DNA of 15,993 nt from the NCBI GenBank assembly GCA_031269165.1, contig JAISZQ010000032.1:1-15993 (forward strand), written 5' to 3'. Every line of letters starts with the position of its first letter. Within the stretch, counting starts at the first letter, position 1. Origin of the DNA: Spirochaetaceae bacterium. GTDB lineage: Bacteria; Spirochaetota; Spirochaetia; Treponematales; Breznakiellaceae. This document shows positions 6,904 through 14,525 of the stretch, one piece after another. The notes beneath the pieces are model-generated. The model saw only the letters and a list, made by a program, of their open reading frames with translations, did no database searches and was not told the DNA's origin. The translations under genes were made by a program, and so were the position numbers.

Positions 6904-7575
6904 CTATAGCGAACGGAGTGTTTGCCGGAAAGTACGCAGGGCATCGTCTATGGTCAATTCTTTGCGGAACAAACAGGAGGATCCCAGCACGTAAATATTT
7001 GCTCCCGCAGCAGCCATCTTTACGGCATTCTCAGGACTCACGTTTCCATCTACTTCGGTCTCAATATCGGCCCTGTCGGCTGCTATCGCTCTGGCCTTAC
7101 ATTCGGCGATTTTTTGCAAAGTCTGAGGAACCAGCGTTTGCCCTGAGTAACCCGGATTTACCGTCATGATCAGAACCCCATCAATATCCCCCCAGACCCA
7201 ATCCAGTGCCGAAAGCGGCGTAGCCGGATTCAAGGCTGCCATAGGCTTGGCCCCCTTATCTTTGATTCGCTGTAAGGTCCGCTGTAAATGCCGCGTACTT
7301 TCAACGTGTACCGATACATACTCGCCTTCATGAAAATCAAACCAGTCGAGCTTATCTTCCGGCCTTTCTATCATCAAATGAATATCCAATGGTATATGAC
7401 TCAATCTACGAAGCTGTTTTATATAATCGGTACCAAACTGCAAATTGGGGACAAAGACTCCGTCCATAACATCAATATGAAGGTACTCTACATTATTTTG
7501 CTCAAATATTTTCAGGGTATTGGATAATCCCTCTATATTGGCGCACATGAGAGATGGAGACAGTTTTACGTTCAT
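6904..7575 (-). CDS. alsE: AlsE-like D-allulose-6-phosphate 3-epimerase
   Basis: The 223-residue protein is a member of the ribulose-phosphate 3-epimerase family, a TIM barrel that inverts C3 of a ketose phosphate using a metal and two aspartates. Metal and catalytic residues are visible: His33 and Asp35 in H-I-D-V-M-D-G, His66 in D-I-H-L-M, and Asp176 in E-V-D-G. The start K-L-S-P-S-L-M-C resembles E. coli AlsE (as I remember it, K-I-S-P-S-L-M-C) rather than the A-P-S-I-L-S-A-D of typical Rpe, which, with the AlsK-like kinase next door, favours allulose-6-P to fructose-6-P. Rpe activity cannot be excluded. The start has GGAG 7 bases upstream, and only 3 bases separate it from the kinase stop, so the two are translationally coupled. 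It is the last structural gene of the operon. Confidence 0.78.
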   Translation of the reverse strand: MNVKLSPSLMCANIEGLSNTLKIFEQNNVEYLHIDVMDGVFVPNLQFGTDYIKQLRRLSHIPLDIHLMIERPEDKLDWFDFHEGEYVSVHVESTRHLQRTLQRIKDKGAKPMAALNPATPLSALDWVWGDIDGVLIMTVNPGYSGQTLVPQTLQKIAECKARAIAADRADIETEVDGNVSPENAVKMAAAGANIYVLGSSCLFRKELTIDDALRTFRQTLRSL

Positions 7576-7578
7576 AGC

Positions 7579-8505
7579 CTAACTCCGTGTGTTATCCGCA
7601 ACATTGAGTTTACCTCGGGCCATATAAATTGATCCCAACACCCCGTTCCTGTCGGAATCGTCGGAATAATACAACGGCAAACCACCGGAAGGAACAGGAT
7701 GCCGGGAGTGGTTGTATATATACTCGTCCAGCAGTTTTCTTGGAAAATCTTTCATGTTGACAATTCCGCCCCCTAAAATAATAAAATGGGGATTAAAAAT
7801 ATTAATTTCCGTAGCAACAACACAGGCCATCGCTTCAACAAATTCTTTGAGTATTGTTGAATCTCTGTGTTCAGAAAAAAGATCCCGAATTTCAGTATCC
7901 CCAAAATAAGATTCCCGTAACTCTACCAGACGCCGGCCGGAAGCGTAACATTCAAAACAGCCTGAATTTCCACATCCGCACATTCCACTCCCCCCAATAA
8001 CCGGTACATGACCAAGCTCACCGGCAATTCCATCCCTCCCGATAAGTAGCTCCCCATTTATTGTTATCGCGTTTCCAATTCCGGTACCAAAATAAATCCC
8101 TAGTCCAATGCCTTTTTCTGGAAGCCTCTTGTTATATATATCCCACTTAAAAAGTATATTGACGTCCTTTTCAAGGAATATTGGGGTCTTTATTTTTTGT
8201 TCCAAAATATCCGATATGGGAGAATTATCAAGGCCTTCAATATTCGGCGTATGATAAATAGTCCGCCGGTCTTTACTTAACGTAGACGGAAAACCGATAC
8301 CCACCGCATCTATGTTGAGGCGGGGGAAGTTCTTTTCGAGGTAATCACTGATGAAAGCGCCTATGCCTTCGATGGGACTGGTATCCCCCAACGCCGATTC
8401 GCGCAGTATCTTTTCAAACCCGGTCAACGGGTCGTCGTTCTTTTGCGCGCCAATCCTGACGTAGGTGCCCCCTATATCAACCCCGATTGTGTAATTTTCC
8501 CGCAT
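7579..8505 (-). CDS. alsK: ROK-family sugar kinase, probable D-allose kinase
   Basis: The 308-residue protein is a ROK kinase without the helix-turn-helix of ROK repressors. The phosphate-binding motif G-V-D-I-G-G-T is at 8-14, catalytic Asp114 lies in E-K-D-V-N, and the ROK zinc motif is His166, Cys176, Cys178 and Cys183. Several segments match E. coli allose kinase AlsK as I recall it: G-F-P-S-T-L-S-K-D-R-R-T-I with a following T-P-N, D-V-N-I-L-F-K-W-D, and I-L-G-G-G-I-V-N-M-K-D-F-P-R. Residue 113, Asn in glucokinases (E-N-D), is Lys here and Arg in AlsK. The likely reaction is ATP-dependent phosphorylation of allose to allose-6-P in the cytoplasm. The gap to rpiB is 5 bases, and its GGGAG ribosome site overlaps the rpiB end. 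Confidence 0.82.
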   Translation of the reverse strand: MRENYTIGVDIGGTYVRIGAQKNDDPLTGFEKILRESALGDTSPIEGIGAFISDYLEKNFPRLNIDAVGIGFPSTLSKDRRTIYHTPNIEGLDNSPISDILEQKIKTPIFLEKDVNILFKWDIYNKRLPEKGIGLGIYFGTGIGNAITINGELLIGRDGIAGELGHVPVIGGSGMCGCGNSGCFECYASGRRLVELRESYFGDTEIRDLFSEHRDSTILKEFVEAMACVVATEINIFNPHFIILGGGIVNMKDFPRKLLDEYIYNHSRHPVPSGGLPLYYSDDSDRNGVLGSIYMARGKLNVADNTRS

Positions 8506-8510
8506 TCGCT

Positions 8511-8960
8511 TTATACTCCCTGCCTCTCTTCTATACCGCTGATCATGTCCAGTCTCCGCTGATGCCTTCCCCCTTCAAAAACAGCAGTCAGCCATTCATC
8601 CAGTATCATCTTTGCCAGTTCCGAACCGACCACTCTGGAACCAAAGGCCAGAATGTTCGTGTTGTTATGCTGTTTCGATAATCGCGCGGTATAAGGGTCG
8701 CTACAGACACAGGCCCGTATGCCCTTCACCTTGTTGGCCGCCAGGCTGATCCCCACCCCCGTGCCGCATATAAGGACCCCCTTCTCCGCTTCGCCTGAGA
8801 CAACCGCCCGAGCGACAGCCTCCCCGGCGACAGGATAATCGTACCGCTCGGCAGAATGAGTGCCCAAATCTATAATCTCATATCCCTTTGCGCTCAGATG
8901 ATCTACGATGACTTTTTTTAATTCCAGAGCGATATGATCATTACCAATGGCGATTCGCAA
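8511..8960 (-). CDS. rpiB: RpiB-type isomerase, probable allose-6-phosphate isomerase
   Basis: The 149-residue protein matches the usual RpiB length. Active-site residues of the E. coli type are in place: His9 in N-D-H, Cys65 in L-I-C-G-T-G-V-G (catalytic base), His98 in K-Q-H-N-N-T-N, and Arg132 and Arg136 for phosphate. RpiB interconverts ribose-5-P and ribulose-5-P; E. coli RpiB also isomerises allose-6-P to allulose-6-P (established), and the retained His98 matches that subgroup rather than the mycobacterial one. The kinase and epimerase neighbours suggest the hexose role. The start is a TTG at 8960: AAAGGAGG ends 5 bases before it. The open frame running up to 8978 would place that ribosome site inside the coding sequence, so the longer form is rejected. 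The gap from the GH3 stop is 28 bases. Confidence 0.88.
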   Translation of the reverse strand: MRIAIGNDHIALELKKVIVDHLSAKGYEIIDLGTHSAERYDYPVAGEAVARAVVSGEAEKGVLICGTGVGISLAANKVKGIRACVCSDPYTARLSKQHNNTNILAFGSRVVGSELAKMILDEWLTAVFEGGRHQRRLDMISGIEERQGV

Positions 8961-8988
8961 GATTTCCTCCTTTAACAATTAACGACAA

Positions 8989-11664
8989 TCAGCGGACAAC
9001 GATCGTCTGTTCTAAACGAATATCCCGGGATGAAGCGCCGATTAAAATTTTTCGTTCCCCGGCGAAACGCTTCCACGAAGACGATGCCGTATCAAAATAG
9101 CAAAGCGCCGATTGGGGGATTTTAAGAATTACTTCTCCGGTTTCCCCTTTATCGAGTCCTATTCGTTTGAAATCGGCCAGGGCCTTTTCCGCAACCGGTA
9201 CGCCCTCATGTTTCGGCTTTCCGAGATAACATTGAACGACTTCCTCTCCGTAACAGGTGCCGGTGTTCCGTATTGTTACCCGGACTTCAAACCCGTCTTT
9301 CTCTTTTTCCTGAATCGCCACTTTTTCATACCCGAAGGTGGTATAACTCAGGCCGAAACCAAAGGGAAACAGCGGTTCTCTGTTCTGGCGGTCAAACCAG
9401 CGGTATCCGTTGAAAATCCCCTCCGAAAAAACAGCGGTGTTGGGATGAACCGCATCCTTTTTGTTTATCCTCCCCGGCTCGGCGTACCGTTCGGGATGTT
9501 TCGGGTCCCATACCGATGTATCCTCGATTTTTTTCGGGAAACTCACGGGGAGCCTGCCCGCAGGATTCACCGTTCCGGTCAGCACATCGGCGGTAGCCAA
9601 GGACCCCTCCTGACCGGGGAACCACATTTCAAGTACCGCCTTTACTTTATCAAGCCAGGGCATGGCTACGGGATCGCCGTTGTTCAAAACCACCACTGTT
9701 TGCGGATTCGCGGCGGCTACCCTTTCGATAAGCGTATTCTGGCTGTACCGCAGGAAAAGGGTATCGGATGTCTTATGCCAGGCGAATACAACGGCCTTGT
9801 CCGCCTTTTTTGCCGCCTCCGCCGCTTCATCAATATATTTTTTGGTCATGGACGGCGTTGTCCAAGCCAAGCGTATCTGTATGGGTTCCCGATAAACACT
9901 GCACTGGTTAAAGAAGACCCCATATTCTTTCCCCGCCTCAAGATACACGGTGCCTCCGGCATTGTTAAACCCGTCCATGCAGGTAACCACTTCGGAATTC
10001 GGAACCGCCCCGCCGTTCATAAAAATGCGCGGCCCTATGCCTATCCTGCGGTACTTGTCTTCATATTTATCGCCGATGTAAAGGTTTCCGGTCGTAGCAA
10101 TGTACATCTCGTAAACATTGATATGGTTCTTTTCAAACTCCTTGACACCGGGCATATAGGTCTGAATGGCGATACGGTATTCGCCGGTTTCTTCCGGGCA
10201 GATAAAACCGGTCCACATATAGTATTGGGGATTCCCCCGGGAAAAATAGAGTTCCGGTATGATGGGCGGCAGGGCCTTATCACCTGAAAAATTGATTTCC
10301 CGGTCAATGGTGAATTCCGGGCTTTGGGGAATATCCGTCAAAAGTCCGTCACCAAGTATATGATAGGTAAAGGGCCCCTGAAAGCGTTTTAGCCCCTGCT
10401 CGGCACTGCCCTTTTCGGGCCTAAGATTTTGAGAAGGAATGATCACCCCGTCAAGATCATTACCTAGAGCAAAACCGATGTTATCGCCGAATTCCTTTTT
10501 GAGAACCTGATACGTCCCGGTTTTGCGGTCTTCAAAGCCGTAGGAAGATTCTTTGAAGGTGGGCATTACCTGCCTGTGTCCCCCCGGCCCGATAATAACA
10601 ATCTTTTCATTCTTAGGATCAAGGGGAAGAAGACTATCGTTCTTGAGCAACACCGCAGTTTTCCCCGCGATATGTCTCGCCGCAGTTATGCCTTCATTTT
10701 TCGCCGTTTCATCGAGGGGGCAGGGAATTCGTTGGGTATCAAGCATCCCAAAGCGGTCAAGCATGGCAAGATACCGGTACACCGCGTTATCAATATTCTC
10801 CATGGTAACGGGCTGGTTCTTGTCTTCCACCGCTTTCAGGAGTTGTTCGCCATAGATCGAATAGGCATTCCCGCAGTTATAAAAATCATTTCCCGGCATT
10901 TCCAGCGTAACGCCGTGGCGTATGCTGTTGGGGTCGTAAAGGCAGAGCCAGTCGTCAATGACAGGGCCTTCAAAACCCCACTGTTTTCTCACGATCTCTT
11001 CCTGTACTTCCGCCAAATCGCAGGACCAGATGCCGTTCACCTGGTTGTAATTGGTCATGATGCTGCCCACGCCGCATTTCACCACCGGTTCAAAGGGCTT
11101 GATATATATCTCGCGCATTGTCTGGGGGTCAATCTCAACATTACCCGCGCCCTGGGCCGAACCGTTGCTCGAACCGAGCATCTGTTTCGCGTTGGCGATA
11201 CAGTTATTATCGGTTTGAATTCCCATCGCTTCCTCGGCACCCAGTTCGCCGTTAAGAACAGGGTCTTCGCCATAGGTCTGAAAATTACCGCCGTTGTTTT
11301 TTCCCGTTCCTTCGATATAATCCCTGATAATGTTAACACGGGGGGTCAGCAACAGATTGATCCCCATAGCTTTTGCTTCTTTACCCAGCATCTCGCCATA
11401 GAGTCTCGCGGTCTGCCGGTCAAATGAAGCGGCCAGCCCCACCTTCGAAGGATAAGCCGTGGCATCCCAACTGGTATTGACCCCCGATTCACCATCGGCG
11501 ATAAAGAAATCGGGAATGGTAAGCCGTTCTATGCCTTTTACAAACCCGGCCTGATTCCCCCGGTATTTGTCCCATATTTGCCCATGAAGACATTGCAGTT
11601 TTTCATCAATCATCATCCGCGCGATAAGGTCCACTACCTTTGTATTGGTTTTGTTCATCTTCAT
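8989..11664 (-). CDS. GH3-PA14 family glycoside hydrolase, atypical active site
   Basis: The 891-residue protein has the order of PA14-type GH3 beta-glucosidases: TIM-barrel domain (about 1-300), (alpha/beta)6 domain (about 320-710) interrupted by a PA14 domain (about 420-602), and a fibronectin-III-like domain (about 780-885). The nucleophile is expected at Asp238 in V-I-D-D-W, and Asp57 in I-A-D-G should contact the -1 sugar. There is no signal peptide, so it works in the cytoplasm on imported glycosides. Oddities: the usual G-R-N-F-E is G-G-N-F-Q (Gly126, Gln129), the K-H pair is K-Q (Lys160, Gln161), and the loop that normally carries the acid/base Glu (E-S-E-G-x-D-R) is shortened to K-T-S-D-T-L-F-L-R (631-639) with no Glu. 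The product is inferred to be allose or a related sugar from operon context. GGAGG lies 7 bases before the ATG. Confidence 0.85.
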   Translation of the reverse strand: MKMNKTNTKVVDLIARMMIDEKLQCLHGQIWDKYRGNQAGFVKGIERLTIPDFFIADGESGVNTSWDATAYPSKVGLAASFDRQTARLYGEMLGKEAKAMGINLLLTPRVNIIRDYIEGTGKNNGGNFQTYGEDPVLNGELGAEEAMGIQTDNNCIANAKQMLGSSNGSAQGAGNVEIDPQTMREIYIKPFEPVVKCGVGSIMTNYNQVNGIWSCDLAEVQEEIVRKQWGFEGPVIDDWLCLYDPNSIRHGVTLEMPGNDFYNCGNAYSIYGEQLLKAVEDKNQPVTMENIDNAVYRYLAMLDRFGMLDTQRIPCPLDETAKNEGITAARHIAGKTAVLLKNDSLLPLDPKNEKIVIIGPGGHRQVMPTFKESSYGFEDRKTGTYQVLKKEFGDNIGFALGNDLDGVIIPSQNLRPEKGSAEQGLKRFQGPFTYHILGDGLLTDIPQSPEFTIDREINFSGDKALPPIIPELYFSRGNPQYYMWTGFICPEETGEYRIAIQTYMPGVKEFEKNHINVYEMYIATTGNLYIGDKYEDKYRRIGIGPRIFMNGGAVPNSEVVTCMDGFNNAGGTVYLEAGKEYGVFFNQCSVYREPIQIRLAWTTPSMTKKYIDEAAEAAKKADKAVVFAWHKTSDTLFLRYSQNTLIERVAAANPQTVVVLNNGDPVAMPWLDKVKAVLEMWFPGQEGSLATADVLTGTVNPAGRLPVSFPKKIEDTSVWDPKHPERYAEPGRINKKDAVHPNTAVFSEGIFNGYRWFDRQNREPLFPFGFGLSYTTFGYEKVAIQEKEKDGFEVRVTIRNTGTCYGEEVVQCYLGKPKHEGVPVAEKALADFKRIGLDKGETGEVILKIPQSALCYFDTASSSWKRFAGERKILIGASSRDIRLEQTIVVR

Positions 11665-11687
11665 ACTTCGTCCTCCATAAGACTGCT

Positions 11688-12713
11688 TTATTTCGATTGC
11701 CCGGCGATCTTAAGCGCCGCCCGTTCCCGCTGTTTATTCATCAACGCCTCGGTTTGGTTATCCAGAATAATGGCCGCCGCGATGATAGCGCCCTTTACTA
11801 TCCACTGCATAAAGGGGCTTACCCCGTTCAGGGAAAGCATGTTGCCGATAATCGCGACCAGCACGACGCCGTACACCGTTCCAAATACCTTGGCCTTGCC
11901 GCCATGCATACTTGTTCCCCCAATAACCACTGCCGCAATAGCGTCAAGGGTAAAATCGGCTCCAATGTTCGGCGTTGCGGCCCCGAGCCGGCCCGTCAAA
12001 ACGACCGCCCCTATGCCGGTTATGGCCCCGCAGACCACATACACACTTATACGGATAAAATCTATCTTGATCCCCGAAACTTTTGCCGCTTCCGCATTCC
12101 CGCCGGTGGCGGTAACGTGCCGTCCGTATATGGTCTTATTGAGCAGAATAAACATGAAAGCCAAAACAAAAACCATGATGATAAAGGGAATGGGGATAAA
12201 CCATATCGATCCCTGTCCGATGGTGTTCACAATATCAGGAAGCCCGTATACCGTGGCTCCGTTGGTTATGCTGTAGGTAATCCCCTTGTAGATAAGGCCG
12301 ATTGCCAGGGTAAGGACAAAGGCGGGTAATTTGAATATTTTTATCAGTGTTCCGTTGCACAATCCACAGAAAGCGCCAATCAGAATGGAAAGCAGAATAG
12401 CCAGCGGTTCCGGTATCGTCTTTGAAAGCAGGGCGTACAGCACTGCCGAAAGACTCAAGACATCTCCCACAGACATATCAAACTGGGCTGCGGTAAAAAT
12501 TATCGTAAAGCCGCCCCCTACTATCGAAGCCACCGATACCTGACGCATCAGGGTAACCAAATTCCTTGATGTTAAGAATGCCTGAGCCGCGATTGCCGCA
12601 ACAAAGAACATGATAATCATAAGGAGGAACGCCTTGTTGTTGATAATAAACATAACCGCGTTCTGGGAAGAAAACTTCCCTTTAACATTCTGAAACCAAT
12701 TTGTACTTTTCAC
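11688..12713 (-). CDS. RbsC-type ABC sugar permease
   Basis: The 341-residue membrane protein resembles ribose/allose/xylose-type permeases (BPD_transp_2 family) with about eight to ten hydrophobic segments. Family marks include Q-F-D-M-S-V-G after helix 2, P-A-F-V-L-T-L in mid-protein, the cytoplasmic G-R-H-V-T-A-T-G-G-N-A-E-A-A-K-V-S-G-I loop that contacts the ATPase, and V-I-G-G-T-S-M-H-G-G-K near the C-terminal helices. It would form the homodimeric channel for the sugar or glycoside. The gene starts with GTG overlapping the ATPase stop by four bases (GTGA), with GGAGAGG 6 bases upstream, a sign of tight coupling. The GH3 gene follows after 23 bases. The name alsC would apply only if the substrate were confirmed. 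Confidence 0.9.
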   Translation of the reverse strand: MKSTNWFQNVKGKFSSQNAVMFIINNKAFLLMIIMFFVAAIAAQAFLTSRNLVTLMRQVSVASIVGGGFTIIFTAAQFDMSVGDVLSLSAVLYALLSKTIPEPLAILLSILIGAFCGLCNGTLIKIFKLPAFVLTLAIGLIYKGITYSITNGATVYGLPDIVNTIGQGSIWFIPIPFIIMVFVLAFMFILLNKTIYGRHVTATGGNAEAAKVSGIKIDFIRISVYVVCGAITGIGAVVLTGRLGAATPNIGADFTLDAIAAVVIGGTSMHGGKAKVFGTVYGVVLVAIIGNMLSLNGVSPFMQWIVKGAIIAAAIILDNQTEALMNKQRERAALKIAGQSK

Positions 12714-14215
12714 TTTATCCTCTCCTTTAGGCCAAAGGCACTTTGCATAATTTTTTCTTGACTAAAATCACCACGCAGAAATTCATCTGTCAGACGGCCT
12801 TGGTGCATCACCAGAATACGGTCACAGATTCCAAATAGTTCAGGAAGCTCCGACGAAACCATAATAACGCCCTTGCCTTCCGCCGCCATCTTTCCCATGA
12901 GCCGGTAAATCTCCGATTTTGCCCCAACATCTATGCCCCTGGTAGGTTCATCCATGATGAGGACATCGGGCTTGGTCAACAGCCATTTTCCAATGATAAC
13001 CTTTTGCTGGTTGCCGCCTGAAAGCAGGGCGACAACGGTATCATCCGACGGCGCTTTTATCGACATAGCCTGTTTCATTTCGTTGTATGCGGCGGTTTCG
13101 GCGTTTTGATCGACAAAGCCCCATTTGGTTATTTGTTCCAGATAGGCAAGGCTTGTATTGGCCTTTACGCTCATCCCCGCGACAAGGCCGGTTCCCCGGC
13201 GGTCCTCGGTAACCATGGCTATCCCGTTCCGTATCGCGTCTCCGGTAGACTGAATTTTGATTTCTTTTCCTTTGAGAAACACGCTGCCGGTATCTTTTTT
13301 ATCAATTCCGAATATGGCCTGCATCAATTCCGTGCGGCCCGCGCCGACCAATCCGCAGAATCCCAGTATTTCCCCGCCGCGCACCGAAAAATTAATTCCG
13401 TGGAATTTCCCTTCCCGGTTGAAATTTCTGACTTCCATGATTGATTCGCCAATAGTCGCGGGAATCTTGGGGTACATATCCGTAAGCTCTCTGCCCACCA
13501 TTAAATTGACCAATCCCTGTTTTGAAATATTCTTTGTTTGTTTTTCCGCAACAAACTGCCCATCCCGGAAAACGGTAACCTTGTCGCAGATTTTATATAT
13601 TTCATCTATTTTGTGGGAAATATATACAACGCTTTTCCCCTCGTTTTTTAAATTCAGGATCATCTCAAAGAGCTTTTCTACCTCTTGTTCTGTAAGAGAT
13701 GATGAAGGCTCGTCCATGATTATCACCTTTGCGTCACAGCAAATGGCCCTTGCCACCTCCACCATCTGCTTTTTTGAGATAGAGAGTTCCCCCACCGGCT
13801 TTTCGCTTTCGATATCCATGTTGAGGGACCGGAGCATTTCATCGGTGGCGGCAATCTGATCCTTCTTTTTTACAAAGACTTTTGCCCCAAATTTCTTTTC
13901 GTTCCCAAGCCAAATATTTTCGTATACGGGCATGGAATTAACCAAAGAGATTTCTTGATGTATCATCGACACCCCCTGACTCAGGGCGTCCAGCGGGGAA
14001 TGGGGCTCATAATCTTCTCCCGCCAGTTTCATAGAACCTTCAGTCATGGGGATAAGCCCAGTAATGATATTCATCAGGGTCGATTTACCGGCGCCGTTTT
14101 CTCCCACTAAGGCGTGGACTTCCCCTGTCCCCAGAGCAAAATTGACCTTGTCCAGGGCAAGGACACCGGGAAATCTTTTAGAGACCCCTTCAACTTGCAA
14201 CAAAATGTTTTTCAC
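12710..14215 (-). CDS. RbsA-type duplicated ABC sugar ATPase
   Basis: The 501-residue protein is the two-cassette ATPase of carbohydrate-uptake class 2 importers. Cassette 1 has Walker A G-E-N-G-A-G-K-S-T at 38-46, a divergent signature L-S-I-S-K-K-Q near 144, and Walker B V-I-I-M-D-E-P at 164-170. Cassette 2 has the usual degenerate Walker A (G-L-V-G-A-G-R-T-E, about 288-296), signature L-S-G-G-N-Q-Q at 398-404 and Walker B V-L-I-M-D-E-P at 418-424. It powers uptake with the permease encoded next. I chose the GTG at 14215 because GGAG lies 7 bases before it and family members begin there; the open frame to 14266 runs into the repeat element. The gene is separated from the binding-protein gene by 310 bases of repeat and hairpin DNA. 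Confidence 0.93.
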   Translation of the reverse strand: MKNILLQVEGVSKRFPGVLALDKVNFALGTGEVHALVGENGAGKSTLMNIITGLIPMTEGSMKLAGEDYEPHSPLDALSQGVSMIHQEISLVNSMPVYENIWLGNEKKFGAKVFVKKKDQIAATDEMLRSLNMDIESEKPVGELSISKKQMVEVARAICCDAKVIIMDEPSSSLTEQEVEKLFEMILNLKNEGKSVVYISHKIDEIYKICDKVTVFRDGQFVAEKQTKNISKQGLVNLMVGRELTDMYPKIPATIGESIMEVRNFNREGKFHGINFSVRGGEILGFCGLVGAGRTELMQAIFGIDKKDTGSVFLKGKEIKIQSTGDAIRNGIAMVTEDRRGTGLVAGMSVKANTSLAYLEQITKWGFVDQNAETAAYNEMKQAMSIKAPSDDTVVALLSGGNQQKVIIGKWLLTKPDVLIMDEPTRGIDVGAKSEIYRLMGKMAAEGKGVIMVSSELPELFGICDRILVMHQGRLTDEFLRGDFSQEKIMQSAFGLKERIK

Positions 14216-14228
14216 TTTTTTCTCCTTC

Positions 14229-14470
14229 GAGCCTATTCCAAAACCCTGCAAAAGGGGGAACGGCAACAGGTTGCCGCGCCTTCCCCCTCGCTCCAGACTT
14301 GCTCCATTTATCTCGGTGGAGTTTTGCTACGCAAAACTCCTAAAAGAATTGTGAAGGGCCTACGGCCCGGAGCAATTCTTACGCTACCCCCTTCAACGGG
14401 GGTTTACCACCCCCGTAACGCCCCCGGATCACGGCGGCGGGGAAATTTCGCGGGGTTTTGAAACAGGCTC
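14229..14470. repeat. 242-bp MITE-like element with terminal inverted repeats, inside the operon
   Basis: The termini are inverted: GAGCCTATTCCAAAACCC at the left and the complement of GAGCCTGTTTCAAAACCC at the right, 18 of 21 positions matching over the full length. CTTC occurs directly outside both ends (14225-14228 and 14471-14474), a possible 4-bp target duplication. The interior is a chain of hairpins: GGAGTTTTGC-TAC-GCAAAACTCC (14318-14340), AAGAATTG...CAATTCTT enclosing GGGCC-TAC-GGCCC (14344-14380), and runs of C and G. There is no coding capacity. The segment 14251-14295 recurs inverted at 4483-4527, and the right end recurs at 84-141. It sits between the binding-protein and ATPase genes without separating them into opposite directions. 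Confidence 0.7.
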
Positions 14471-14485
14471 CTTCGTTAATCCCAT

Positions 14486-14511
14486 GAGTCCGGGGGCAAT
14501 CCCCCGGACTC
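14486..14511 (-). promoter_or_regulatory. Perfect GC-rich hairpin after the binding-protein gene
   Basis: GAGTCCGGGGG and CCCCCGGACTC form an 11-bp perfect stem with a 4-base loop, starting 14 bases after the stop codon of the binding-protein gene. In the direction of transcription it is followed by ATGGGATTAACG, not a T tract, so it is unlikely to be a full intrinsic terminator. It could protect the 3' end of the upstream message, as the malE-malF intergenic repeats do in E. coli, or terminate partially. Confidence 0.6.
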
Positions 14512-14525
14512 GGCTAAACCGGCTT

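Noticed and set aside
6904..8960. Reading the rpiB and epimerase genes as ordinary pentose-phosphate genes
   Set aside because: They sit between a sugar-kinase gene with AlsK-like segments and a sugar importer under a LacI-type operator; the pentose role remains possible but explains less.
8961..8978. Longer RpiB form starting at 8978
   Set aside because: AAAGGAGG would lie inside the coding sequence; it is placed correctly for the TTG at 8960, which gives the standard RpiB length.
9112..11427. Long plus-strand frames opposite the GH3 gene
   Set aside because: They are antisense shadows; the minus strand shows clear GH3, PA14 and fibronectin-III-like motifs throughout.
14216..14266. N-terminal extension of the ATPase (17 extra residues from an ATG at 14266)
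   Set aside because: A good ribosome site (GGAG) precedes the GTG at 14215, family members start there, and the extension runs into the repeat element.
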